NCBI GenBank assembly: GCA_020445005.1 | Contig: JAGRHM010000395.1 | Coordinates: 1-5,689 of the forward strand | DNA length: 5,689 nucleotides | Direction: 5' to 3' | Origin: Candidatus Competibacteraceae bacterium | Lineage (GTDB): Bacteria; Pseudomonadota; Gammaproteobacteria; Competibacterales; Competibacteraceae | Shown: piece by piece, positions 1-5,689 of the stretch | Numbering within the stretch: the first letter of the stretch is position 1 | Layout: the number at the start of each line of letters is the position of its first letter | The notes under the pieces: generated by a model | The model's database searches: none | Told to the model about the DNA's origin: nothing | Seen by the model: the letters and a program-made list of their open reading frames with translations, nothing else | Made by a program: the position numbers and the translations under genes

Positions 1-1175
1 CGGGGCGCATGAGAATCGATCTGCAACATGAAGTTCACGGACTTCGCCTTTGCCTCTGGGGCAAACACGGATTTCATCTGGCGTAGGAGCGCGGTGAGAT
101 CAAAAACCACGCGTCGAAGCGTGATCTCACCGGTGGCTTCGATTTTGGATGCATCGAGAATGTTGTTGACCAGATTTAAGAGGATGGTGGCGGATTGATG
201 GATGGTCTGGATGTGGTGACGTTGTGCGCGATGGAGCCGTCGTGTCCTGAGCAAGAGGTCGGCGCTGGCGATCACGCCGTGGAGCGGGGTGCGGATGTCA
301 TGGCTCATACTGGAAAGAAAGCGCGACTTGGCTTCGTTCGCTTCCAACGCCGCTTGGTGCGCTTGTTCCAGTTCGGCGTTTTTGCGCTCCAGCGCCTGCA
401 ACGTGCAGCGCAATTCTTCGGTCGCATCCTGAACTTGGTCTTCCAAACGTAGGCGTGCTTGGTTGAGCCGGTCCGCTGCGCTTTGGAGGCCCTCCTCCAA
501 CACCTCCAATTCCCGGAACTTGAAAGGCGACGCCGCCGGTTCGGGTCGGTGAAACGCCCAGTGGCCCTGGCTCAGTGCGTGGAAAGCCGCGCTTAACCTT
601 TGGATGGGTCGATAGATTAGGCTCCCGACATAGATCCCGACCCCGGTCACCAAGGACAAACAGACCAGCAAAGTCAGGATTCCAGTCCACACGACGGTCC
701 GCTGGCGCTGGAGCGTGGACTCGCGCGAAAGGGCCACCCGGACGCGACCGATCACGGGACCCGGATTAACCGCCGGCTGCGGTTGGAAATCGGCGGCATT
801 GAAATCATCCACGGCGATCAAGAGGTGGTGAATCGGCGCTTCAAACCAAAGGACGTTCTCCAGCTCCTGGGGTTTCGATGGAGCGCGCCGATCGATCAGG
901 ACCGTTCCTGCTTGGTCCCGAATCACCACCTGTGTGAGATCGGCGGTTCGCAGCAGGGTGTTGACCAGCGGTTCCAGCAACAGGCGATTGCCGGCGTAAA
1001 CCCCGTAGGCGCTGGCGGGCGCGAGATGAGCCACGATCGCCTCGCCGCGCACCCATAAATTCCTTTCCATATCCTGAATACGGATGTACGCGAAATAGAG
1101 AATCAAACTGGTTGAAAGCAGCGTGGCCGGGAGCAGTGCGAGGAGGAGGACGACCCGGCGAATATTCAACGTCAT
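1..1175 (-). CDS. BarA-like membrane sensor histidine kinase, 3' end outside window
   Basis: Inner-membrane sensor kinase; the first 391 residues are visible with no in-frame stop. A hydrophobic segment at about 8-30 and another at about 160-182 flank a periplasmic domain of roughly 130 residues. That domain has the LAPASAYGVYAGN stretch (51-63) typical of the BarA N-terminal (DUF2222/sCache) sensor. A HAMP-like linker follows (Pro190), then a predicted coiled coil (about 236-285). The HisKA dimerisation/phosphoacceptor domain comes next, with H-box FLSSMSHDIRTPLHGVI; the phosphorylated His is residue 292. The later NNILDASKIEA stretch and the FDL region lead toward an ATPase domain that lies beyond base 1. 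BarA relatives usually continue with HATPase, receiver and sometimes Hpt domains, so a hybrid kinase is likely but not seen. The ATG (1175-1173) overlaps the stop of the binding-protein gene as ATGA, and a GAGG lies 10 bases upstream (1186-1189), so coupled translation is expected. Its output regulator is not in the window. Confidence 0.93.
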   Translation of the reverse strand, partial: MTLNIRRVVLLLALLPATLLSTSLILYFAYIRIQDMERNLWVRGEAIVAHLAPASAYGVYAGNRLLLEPLVNTLLRTADLTQVVIRDQAGTVLIDRRAPSKPQELENVLWFEAPIHHLLIAVDDFNAADFQPQPAVNPGPVIGRVRVALSRESTLQRQRTVVWTGILTLLVCLSLVTGVGIYVGSLIYRPIQRLSAAFHALSQGHWAFHRPEPAASPFKFRELEVLEEGLQSAADRLNQARLRLEDQVQDATEELRCTLQALERKNAELEQAHQAALEANEAKSRFLSSMSHDIRTPLHGVIASADLLLRTRRLHRAQRHHIQTIHQSATILLNLVNNILDASKIEATGEITLRRVVFDLTALLRQMKSVFAPEAKAKSVNFMLQIDSHAP

Positions 1176-2146
1176 CGCGAAACGGCCTCAAACGCGCGCA
1201 CATGTTGATACAGCGCCTGCTCATCCGGCATCGTTAAACCGAGAGAGCGCGCTACGGATGGATTGACGCTGATCTGAAAATCGACGGGGGGTTGCGGCGG
1301 TGGAAAGTGGCGCGGATTGGATTGTAGAAAATGGATAATCATCGTTGCGGTTTGCTGACCCAGTTGCTGGGGCGTGGAGTAAACTGCCGCGAGCGCTCCC
1401 GCGTGCACATAGGCTTTTGAGAAGCCAATCACGGGGATGCCTCGGCGATAGCTGGAAAGCAGCAAGGGATAAACATTCTTATCGCTGGAGACCTCGGGGT
1501 CCGGGAGCACCAGAAGAACGTCAATCATGGCCAGCAGCGAGTCCAAGACGCGAACCACGTTGTCTTGCGCCGTAAGCTCGACTTCCTTGAGCGTAAAGCG
1601 GTCTCGTTGGGCAGCCGCGCGTAGGGCCGTCGATTGCTTGCGCGAGCTCGGGCCGTAGAGAACGCCCACGCGCGTGGCGTGTGGCAACGCGGCGCGAATC
1701 AGCCGGAGGTAGCGTTCGACCGGCTGATCGAGATAAAGCACCGTGAGGGGGGCAAGCCGTTGCGGTTCATAGCGCGTCAGGTCTGCTGTGATTGAATATT
1801 GCGAGAAAAACGTCGCAATGACGGGGATCGACGGATCGCGCCGCAGAACCCGCTGGGCGGCGGGCCATCCCACGGCGACAAGGAGCGTCGCCGCGTCCTC
1901 CGCCGGGGTCTCTCCGGATTGGACCTGGATCTGCGCTTGATCGCCCAATGTCCTCCGTAGTTGTGTTTGCAATGCATCAACAAACGACTGATAAGCGTCG
2001 GTATTCTGAGTTAAAAGTACGCTGATCTGTAGCGGAGGACGACCGAAAGCGGTGAAGGTGGCGGCGAATGTGCAGCTTAACAATGCAAGCGTTGCGGCGT
2101 ACTTCAATTGATTAAAATTAAAATTCCGCACCTTAGTCAAGATCAA
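1172..2146 (-). CDS. ABC_sub_bind-family periplasmic substrate-binding protein
   Basis: Predicted exported solute-binding protein of the ABC_sub_bind (PF04392, type I periplasmic-binding fold) family, 324 aa, about the usual length. An N-terminal hydrophobic stretch (about 17-32) acts as a signal peptide. Binding-fold hallmarks include ISVLLTQN (41-48), TRVGVLYGPSS (158-168), LLVLPDPEVS (211-220) and the family-typical run from about 230 to 258 (SSYRRGIPVIGFSKAY, then AGALAAVYS). There is no ATG: an in-frame TAA at 2152-2150 bounds the frame, and the candidate starts are TTG 2146, TTG 2140, GTG 2131 and TTG 2107. None has a good Shine-Dalgarno, so re-initiation by ribosomes finishing the receptor gene (stop 2135-2133) is likely. 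A start at 2146 gives a 14-base overlap. The LLSC at 22-25 is an imperfect lipobox, so an anchored lipoprotein is possible. No permease or ATPase partner is visible; adjacency to a sensor kinase suggests a sensory role (inference). The ligand cannot be read from sequence. Confidence 0.88.
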   Translation of the reverse strand: MILTKVRNFNFNQLKYAATLALLSCTFAATFTAFGRPPLQISVLLTQNTDAYQSFVDALQTQLRRTLGDQAQIQVQSGETPAEDAATLLVAVGWPAAQRVLRRDPSIPVIATFFSQYSITADLTRYEPQRLAPLTVLYLDQPVERYLRLIRAALPHATRVGVLYGPSSRKQSTALRAAAQRDRFTLKEVELTAQDNVVRVLDSLLAMIDVLLVLPDPEVSSDKNVYPLLLSSYRRGIPVIGFSKAYVHAGALAAVYSTPQQLGQQTATMIIHFLQSNPRHFPPPQPPVDFQISVNPSVARSLGLTMPDEQALYQHVRAFEAVSR

Positions 2147-4106
2147 ACTTTAGGGTCAAAAAGAACTGACGACCCACGATATTGGTGTCAAGATAACTGG
2201 CTTGATCCCCGAGCAGATTTTGAGCGGTGAAGGCTATCGTGCCGGTTGAACGTGGCAGCTTCAGTTTCCGGGCAAGGTGAAAATCGAGATAGCGCGCTGA
2301 AGAAACGGGCGTTCCACCTTCAAGCCACTCCATGTTGCTGACATAATTGAATCCCAGCGAAGCCATGAGATCGTCTCTAAGTTGATGCGTGAGAAAAAGA
2401 TCGCTGATATGACGGGGGGTGCTGTTCGTATAGTGGATCTCAAAAGGATTGTCGCTATCGATGGTGGTGAACGCGTAAGCAAAACGGAGCGTGGTGGTCG
2501 AGGTGATGTCCCACTGCGTCTGCGCCTCAAAACCGGTAATGGTCGCGTAACCCCCGTTTAGCGTCTGCAATGGAGACTGGTCGAATACGATATTGAGCAG
2601 ATCACGCGTGCGATTCCGGAAAATGCGCAGATCAAGACGCAACCCCCAATCGGGAAACTGTCCCAGGTAGCCAATTTCTCGGCTCTCGATGGTCTCTGCG
2701 GCGAGACTGCCTTTTTGCGCCCAAAGATCGTTGTTCCAGGTTTCTTCGAGGAAACTGGGGATGCGAACCGCCCGTGACCAACCGAATCGCAAGGTTTGGG
2801 CGTCCGTCAAATGATAATTGAGGGCAACCCGAGGGGAAAAGAAAACCTCGCCATCCATTAAGCTATGGCGCTCAAGCAAACCGCCCATGTTCAACAACCA
2901 TCCTTTGGCAAACCGATATTCCAAATTACCGAAGAGGCGTTGATGCTGGTTTTCTACATCGTTGCGCCAAGGTGAGCCGGGAAATCCGTCCACCTGATCG
3001 AAAGCTTCGACCTGGTCCAGGCGGGCGCCGGCGCCGACTACGAGGCGCGCATTTTCAAAAGGAGTCCAACGCCGTCGTACATCCGCATCATAACGGCGGA
3101 CTAAATAAGTCCGCTCATCCCAGAGTCCACCGCATACGGTAGGCTGTTGGTAGGCGGTCTTGGCCTTTAGTTCGGAGAAATAGGTTTGAAATACGGTCTG
3201 TTCGGTAGCGTTGGGGTTATGCTCCCAGCGCAGCTGTGCGTAGCCGTCATGGATGGGGCGGGTATGCGGCGAAAAACATAGACCGAATGAAGGCGCGGTC
3301 GTCGGGTCCTCAAACCCATACTGGAACTCACCCTTTTTGTAACCCATCAGCGCAGAAACTTGCGTGTCAGCGGAGGGGCGCGCCTCCAACCGACCGGCCA
3401 GATAATAGACTTGCTGGTGGTCATACCGGTTTTTCACGCCCTGGTCTTCCTGGAAAGCCGCGGATAATCGATAGTCCAATCGGTTGCTGGTCTGGCCTTG
3501 GCGGACGTAGAGATCACGGATGCCATTGTTGCCGATCCGGGTTTGCAGCGTGGTTCCGCGATCTTCGGCGGCTTGTCGCGTAATGATGCTGATCGTCGAG
3601 AGAAACGCATTGGCGCCGTCGGTGGCGGCATTGGGACCGCGCACGACTTCGATCCGTTCAATGTCTTCAATTACCAGCGGGAGCGTGGCCCAATGGACGC
3701 CGCCGAACACCGGATCGTAAACGGAACGGCCGTCGATCAACACCTGCATGCGGTGCGTATAACCGCCATTGAGGCCATGATAGGAAACGACCGGGACGAG
3801 GTTACTTTCGTAGGCGACGACAAAGCCGACCACGCGGCGTAATAAATCGGGAATCTGACGCACGCCCATGGCATCGATGAGTTCCCGATCAATCACTGTC
3901 ACCGCCACGGGTGAATCGGCGAGCGGTTGCACCAAATGGGTGGGAGAAATGACGATTGGAAAATCTTTAAAAAATTGATCTTCCATCACCTCTTCTCCAG
4001 AAGGCTCCGCGAATCCGCCGCGGCACCCGAGGATTAGGGAGATTGCGAGGCACGACGATCGTATTCGCAAGCGCGGGCGGGTTAAATGAGCGATGCAGCG
4101 AGTCAT
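2133..4106 (-). CDS. TonB-dependent outer-membrane receptor
   Basis: Outer-membrane beta-barrel receptor that should import or sense a ligand using TonB/ExbBD energy; 657 aa from the chosen start. Residues 1-33 form a signal peptide with a basic n-region, a core around 18-28 and likely cleavage after GFA. A possible TonB box is FPIVIS (49-54). The plug domain spans about 63-178: DSPVAVTVIDRELID, then IPDLLRRVVGF, MQVLIDGRSVYDPVFGG, IEDIERIEVVRGPNAATDGA and a final IITR. This matches the plug of siderophore/cobalamin-type receptors. The rest is barrel, rich in aromatic alternating strands, for example AQTLRFGWSRAVRIPSFLEE. The frame is open upstream to an ATG at 4187, but ATG 4106 is preferred: GGAGGA sits 4 bases upstream and the signal peptide begins there. 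The last residues are FFLTLKFDLD, lacking the usual terminal aromatic. The downstream binding-protein gene overlaps by 14 bases. The substrate is unknown; this subgroup is often annotated only as an iron-complex receptor. Confidence 0.93.
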   Translation of the reverse strand: MTRCIAHLTRPRLRIRSSCLAISLILGCRGGFAEPSGEEVMEDQFFKDFPIVISPTHLVQPLADSPVAVTVIDRELIDAMGVRQIPDLLRRVVGFVVAYESNLVPVVSYHGLNGGYTHRMQVLIDGRSVYDPVFGGVHWATLPLVIEDIERIEVVRGPNAATDGANAFLSTISIITRQAAEDRGTTLQTRIGNNGIRDLYVRQGQTSNRLDYRLSAAFQEDQGVKNRYDHQQVYYLAGRLEARPSADTQVSALMGYKKGEFQYGFEDPTTAPSFGLCFSPHTRPIHDGYAQLRWEHNPNATEQTVFQTYFSELKAKTAYQQPTVCGGLWDERTYLVRRYDADVRRRWTPFENARLVVGAGARLDQVEAFDQVDGFPGSPWRNDVENQHQRLFGNLEYRFAKGWLLNMGGLLERHSLMDGEVFFSPRVALNYHLTDAQTLRFGWSRAVRIPSFLEETWNNDLWAQKGSLAAETIESREIGYLGQFPDWGLRLDLRIFRNRTRDLLNIVFDQSPLQTLNGGYATITGFEAQTQWDITSTTTLRFAYAFTTIDSDNPFEIHYTNSTPRHISDLFLTHQLRDDLMASLGFNYVSNMEWLEGGTPVSSARYLDFHLARKLKLPRSTGTIAFTAQNLLGDQASYLDTNIVGRQFFLTLKFDLD

Positions 4107-4110
4107 CAAT

Positions 4111-4116
4111 TCCTCC
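4111..4116 (-). promoter_or_regulatory. Shine-Dalgarno that fixes the receptor start
   Basis: On the minus strand GGAGGA is followed by ATTG and the ATG at 4106-4104. This is the best ribosome-binding site in the gap. It selects the internal ATG over the upstream in-frame ATG at 4187, which would add 27 non-signal-like residues. Confidence 0.85.
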
Positions 4117-4134
4117 GCGAGAGAGGGATAGCGG

Positions 4135-4152
4135 GCCGTCCGCCAGGACGGC
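4135..4152. other. Perfect 7-bp hairpin in the esterase-receptor gap
   Basis: GCCGTCC (4135-4141), loop of 4 bases, GGACGGC (4146-4152). In the minus-strand transcript the hairpin lies between the esterase stop (4221) and the receptor Shine-Dalgarno, about 18 bases upstream of it. On that strand it is followed by CCGCTATCC with no T-run, so it is not a classical intrinsic terminator in the direction of the genes. On the plus strand it is followed by TTCTTT, a weak terminator shape, but no plus-strand gene precedes it. An RNA-processing, stability or attenuation element is possible (inference). Confidence 0.5.
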
Positions 4153-4220
4153 TTCTTTGAAGTCGCCTTCGCAATGTGGATAAGCAACTGGCGTCCAGCG
4201 ATCGAGCGTCGAATCGCCGC

Positions 4221-5189
4221 TTAGGGGGTACGACTTAAACCAAAAAACCGCCCAATCGCATCGGGGGCGCAAATCCCGACCGGCAATACAAAATCGGTGG
4301 GGTGTCCGCATGATTTTCCGGCATCGTCCGGCAGGGCAATAGGGGCGCCATGGTCGACGCCGGACAACGTGTAGGTTTCCACCCAATTTTCTCCCTGCGC
4401 GTCCTGATAGACCTGACGCTGATAGCCCTGTTGGATTTCCTGTTTATCGGGGTGGGCATCGATTCCGGCGACGGCGGTCCACTGTTCTAACAATTCCTGG
4501 GCATTGTTCGGATTGACAATGGGATCGGCGTCGCCTTGCCAAATGGAAACGAGAGACTTGCACCGGACCGCTGAAGCCTGTTTTCGGTGGGCACGTTGGA
4601 CTAATTGAGCCCATTGTTTGGGTTTTAAGTCACGGCCGGTTTTCATACAACGGAGTCCGCTTTTTAAATCCTTTGCGCAACCATAGGGAATACCAGCAAT
4701 AATAGCGCCTCCTGCGAACAAATCTGGATATGAAGCCAAGAGCGCGGCCATCATCGCGCCCCCCGCCGATAAGCCCACGCCATAAATTTTCCGGTCAATG
4801 GCATAATCGGCCTGGACACGATCGATCATTTGTCGAATGGAAAGCGCTTCTCCTGTGTCGCGTTGGGTATCGTCGGGTTCAAACCAGTTAAAACATAACC
4901 CCGGGTTGTTCGCCGCTTGTTGTTCCGGTAGTAATAGCGCAACCCCCTGTTGCTCTGCATACTGGATCCAACCACTGGCTTCGGCAAACGGAGCCGCGGT
5001 TTGGGCGCAGCCATGTAATACCACCACGAGGGGAGCCGGGTCACGTAGGCCGTCTGGAATATAAATCCACATGCGCAGCTGACCGGGATTGCTGCCGAAC
5101 GCGGTGATTTCTTGAGGCGCGCCAGCAACGCTGGGGATACTGAAAAAAAGGCACAAAAAGGCGATGAATGTCTTACACAATAGGTACAT
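4221..5189 (-). CDS. Secreted PHB-depolymerase-family esterase
   Basis: Alpha/beta-hydrolase of the Esterase_phd / PHB depolymerase family, 322 aa, expected to hydrolyse ester bonds in the periplasm or outside the cell. An N-terminal signal peptide (about 1-24) has core FIAFLCLFF and likely cleavage after SVAGA. The oxyanion-loop motif is LVVVLHGCAQ (54-63). The nucleophile elbow is GLSAGG, with Ser141. The proposed acid is Asp222 in WQGDADPIV and the proposed base His280 in SGVDHGAPI. The family's LCFNWF motif is at 98-103, and seven cysteines remain after cleavage, allowing disulfides. Only the catalytic domain is present; there is no linker or C-terminal substrate-binding domain as in extracellular PHB depolymerases that bind solid polymer. 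Short-chain hydroxyalkanoate oligomers, feruloyl or acetyl esters are therefore equally possible substrates. The ATG at 5189 has GGAAGGAG 6 bases upstream. The gene heads the minus-strand series, 114 bases before the receptor, and its promoter probably lies in the divergent region with the palindrome. Confidence 0.92.
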   Translation of the reverse strand: MYLLCKTFIAFLCLFFSIPSVAGAPQEITAFGSNPGQLRMWIYIPDGLRDPAPLVVVLHGCAQTAAPFAEASGWIQYAEQQGVALLLPEQQAANNPGLCFNWFEPDDTQRDTGEALSIRQMIDRVQADYAIDRKIYGVGLSAGGAMMAALLASYPDLFAGGAIIAGIPYGCAKDLKSGLRCMKTGRDLKPKQWAQLVQRAHRKQASAVRCKSLVSIWQGDADPIVNPNNAQELLEQWTAVAGIDAHPDKQEIQQGYQRQVYQDAQGENWVETYTLSGVDHGAPIALPDDAGKSCGHPTDFVLPVGICAPDAIGRFFGLSRTP

Positions 5190-5195
5190 TTTCGA

Positions 5196-5203
5196 CTCCT
5201 TCC
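5196..5203 (-). promoter_or_regulatory. Strong Shine-Dalgarno of the esterase gene
   Basis: GGAAGGAG on the minus strand, 6 bases before the ATG at 5189-5187. It confirms the start that gives a clean signal peptide. Confidence 0.85.
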
Positions 5204-5244
5204 ATCGATCCTATCCGAGCATCGAAGTGTGCGCCATAGCCGAT

Positions 5245-5274
5245 ACAATTACAATAATATGGTATTGTAATTGT
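5245..5274. promoter_or_regulatory. Perfect 12-bp inverted repeat, probable operator
   Basis: Left arm ACAATTACAATA (5245-5256), six-base spacer (5257-5262), right arm TATTGTAATTGT (5263-5274), an exact reverse complement. It sits in the AT-rich divergent region between the esterase and the ProQ-family gene. The symmetry and length fit a binding site for a dimeric regulator of the TetR, MarR or GntR kind (inference); no such regulator gene is in the window. It is too AT-rich and not followed by a T-run, so a terminator is unlikely. It overlaps candidate promoter elements for both genes, which would allow co-regulation. Confidence 0.7.
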
Positions 5275-5286
5275 TAAATAGTTCAA
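5259..5286 (-). promoter_or_regulatory. Candidate sigma70-type promoter for the esterase
   Basis: On the minus strand TTGAAC (5286-5281), a 16-base spacer and TACCAT (5264-5259), each matching four of six consensus bases. The -10 element falls in and beside the palindrome spacer, so a bound regulator would block it. The implied 5' leader is about 60 bases. The match is only moderate, and AT-rich DNA yields such matches by chance. Confidence 0.3.
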
Positions 5287-5292
5287 TAAAAC
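5265..5292 (+). promoter_or_regulatory. Weak candidate promoter for the ProQ-family gene
   Basis: TTGTAA (5265-5270), 16-base spacer, TAAAAC (5287-5292), each four of six consensus bases. It would start transcription about 15-20 bases before the ATG at 5316. The -35 element lies inside the right arm of the palindrome. This is a tentative call. Confidence 0.2.
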
Positions 5293-5298
5293 AATTAC
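5291..5298 (+). repeat. Third copy of the operator core ACAATTAC
   Basis: ACAATTAC occurs at 5245-5252 and 5291-5298 on the plus strand and, as GTAATTGT, at 5267-5274. Centres are 22 and 24 bases apart, close to two helical turns each, so all three would face roughly the same side of the DNA. This copy lies 17 bases before the ProQ-family start codon. Confidence 0.5.
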
Positions 5299-5315
5299 TT
5301 GTGTAAAGCGGATTC

Positions 5316-5689
5316 ATGTCTCAGGAAAAGAAAAGCATCCAGGCCCTCCATCGCCGGTTGATGGAGCGTTTTCCACGGGCATTCCCAAAAAACTACGACG
5401 ACCTCCTCCCGCTCAAGCTCGATATCGACGCGGACATCCGCGAGCGGTTGCTTCAACAGGGTGAGCCGGTGGATCCGGACCTGTTGCGGCGCGTGCTCGC
5501 CAATCACACGGGACGGGCGGGCTATTTGTTGGCGCTCATCCACCGCCGCGACGGACGCCGCTACGACCTGGACGGCCATCCGGTCGGCGAGGTGGACGCT
5601 CTGGCCCGGAGTGAGGCGAGGCGCCTCCTGGATGAGCACCAGCGGCGTCAACAGGAAGCATCCCACCGCCATCGGCAGCATCAGGCGCT
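5316..5689 (+). CDS. ProQ/FinO-domain RNA chaperone, 3' end outside window
   Basis: Cytoplasmic RNA-binding protein of the ProQ/FinO family, which binds structured sRNAs and mRNA 3' ends; 124 residues are visible with no stop. The conserved domain begins almost at once: LMERFPRAFP (15-24), LLPLKLDID (30-38), a helix with LLRRVLANHT (56-65), GYLLAL (69-74), then YDLDGHPVGEV (83-93). These line up with FPxxF, PLKxGI, LRxAL, YL and DLDGxPxGE of E. coli ProQ. In the PLK motif the usual Gly-Ile is replaced by Asp-Ile. A charged, helical Arg/Gln/His-rich tail (about 98-124) follows and runs off the window. The ATG at 5316 is the only reasonable start because TAA at 5304-5306 closes the frame upstream; the Shine-Dalgarno is weak (AAGCGGA). 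A 60-base sample (5401-5460) is 37/60 G+C against 28/60 in a sample of the esterase (4681-4740), so composition differs from its neighbour. It diverges from the esterase and shares the palindromic region. Confidence 0.9.
   Translation, partial: MSQEKKSIQALHRRLMERFPRAFPKNYDDLLPLKLDIDADIRERLLQQGEPVDPDLLRRVLANHTGRAGYLLALIHRRDGRRYDLDGHPVGEVDALARSEARRLLDEHQRRQQEASHRHRQHQA

Noticed and set aside
298..690. Open minus-strand frame over the kinase HAMP and coiled-coil region
   Set aside because: Shadow frame: the in-frame kinase sequence continues unbroken through it with HisKA motifs.
841..1224. Open minus-strand frame overlapping the kinase N-terminus
   Set aside because: It is a different frame of the kinase gene; the kinase frame has membrane segments, HAMP and H-box, and this one has Arg/Pro/Gly-rich low-information protein.
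3236..3842. Several open frames on both strands within the receptor plug and barrel region
   Set aside because: They sit opposite or out of frame with the well-supported receptor and show no domain of their own; high G+C makes such frames common.
4135..4158. Plus-strand intrinsic terminator (hairpin followed by TTCTTT)
   Set aside because: The T-run is short and interrupted, and no plus-strand gene lies upstream that would need it.
4107..4187. N-terminal extension of the receptor to the ATG at 4187
   Set aside because: It would place 27 residues before a normal signal peptide and would ignore the GGAGGA site at 4111-4116; it also includes the hairpin.
5295..5681. Open minus-strand frame of 128 codons antisense to the ProQ-family gene
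   Set aside because: The plus strand has clear ProQ/FinO motifs across the same bases; the antisense product resembles no family I recognise and has no Shine-Dalgarno in view.

Overview
The window looks like a chromosomal segment of a Gram-negative proteobacterium, most likely a gammaproteobacterium. It carries a TonB-dependent outer-membrane receptor, a kinase with the N-terminal layout of BarA, and a ProQ/FinO RNA chaperone. Family resemblance supports the class. The sequence alone does not fix the genus. I see no transposase, tRNA, rRNA or CRISPR array.

Layout. Four genes run on the minus strand, in transcription order: a secreted PHB-depolymerase-family esterase (5189-4221), a TonB-dependent receptor (4106-2133), a periplasmic ABC-type substrate-binding protein of the ABC_sub_bind family (2146-1172), and a membrane sensor histidine kinase (1175 to beyond base 1, cut by the window edge). 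The receptor and binding-protein genes overlap by 14 bases. The binding-protein and kinase genes overlap by 4 bases (ATGA). These three genes are therefore almost certainly one translationally coupled unit. The esterase lies 114 bases upstream of the receptor, and that gap holds a perfect 7-bp hairpin and a strong Shine-Dalgarno. On the plus strand, diverging from the esterase, is a ProQ/FinO-domain gene (5316 to beyond 5689, also cut).

Regulation. The 126-base divergent intergenic region is very AT-rich (5241-5300 is 12/60 G+C). It contains a perfect 12-bp inverted repeat (5245-5256 / 5263-5274) and a third copy of its ACAATTAC core at 5291-5298. This looks like a multi-site operator overlapping candidate promoters of both divergent genes.

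How the genes may work together (inference). The receptor would bind or import a ligand at the outer membrane, the binding protein would capture it in the periplasm, and the kinase's periplasmic domain would sense it directly or through the binding protein. No ABC permease or ATPase gene is visible here, so the binding protein may serve sensing rather than transport. The esterase could release the ligand from a polymer or ester substrate. The ligand is unknown. Family assignments are by recognition of motifs, not by database search.
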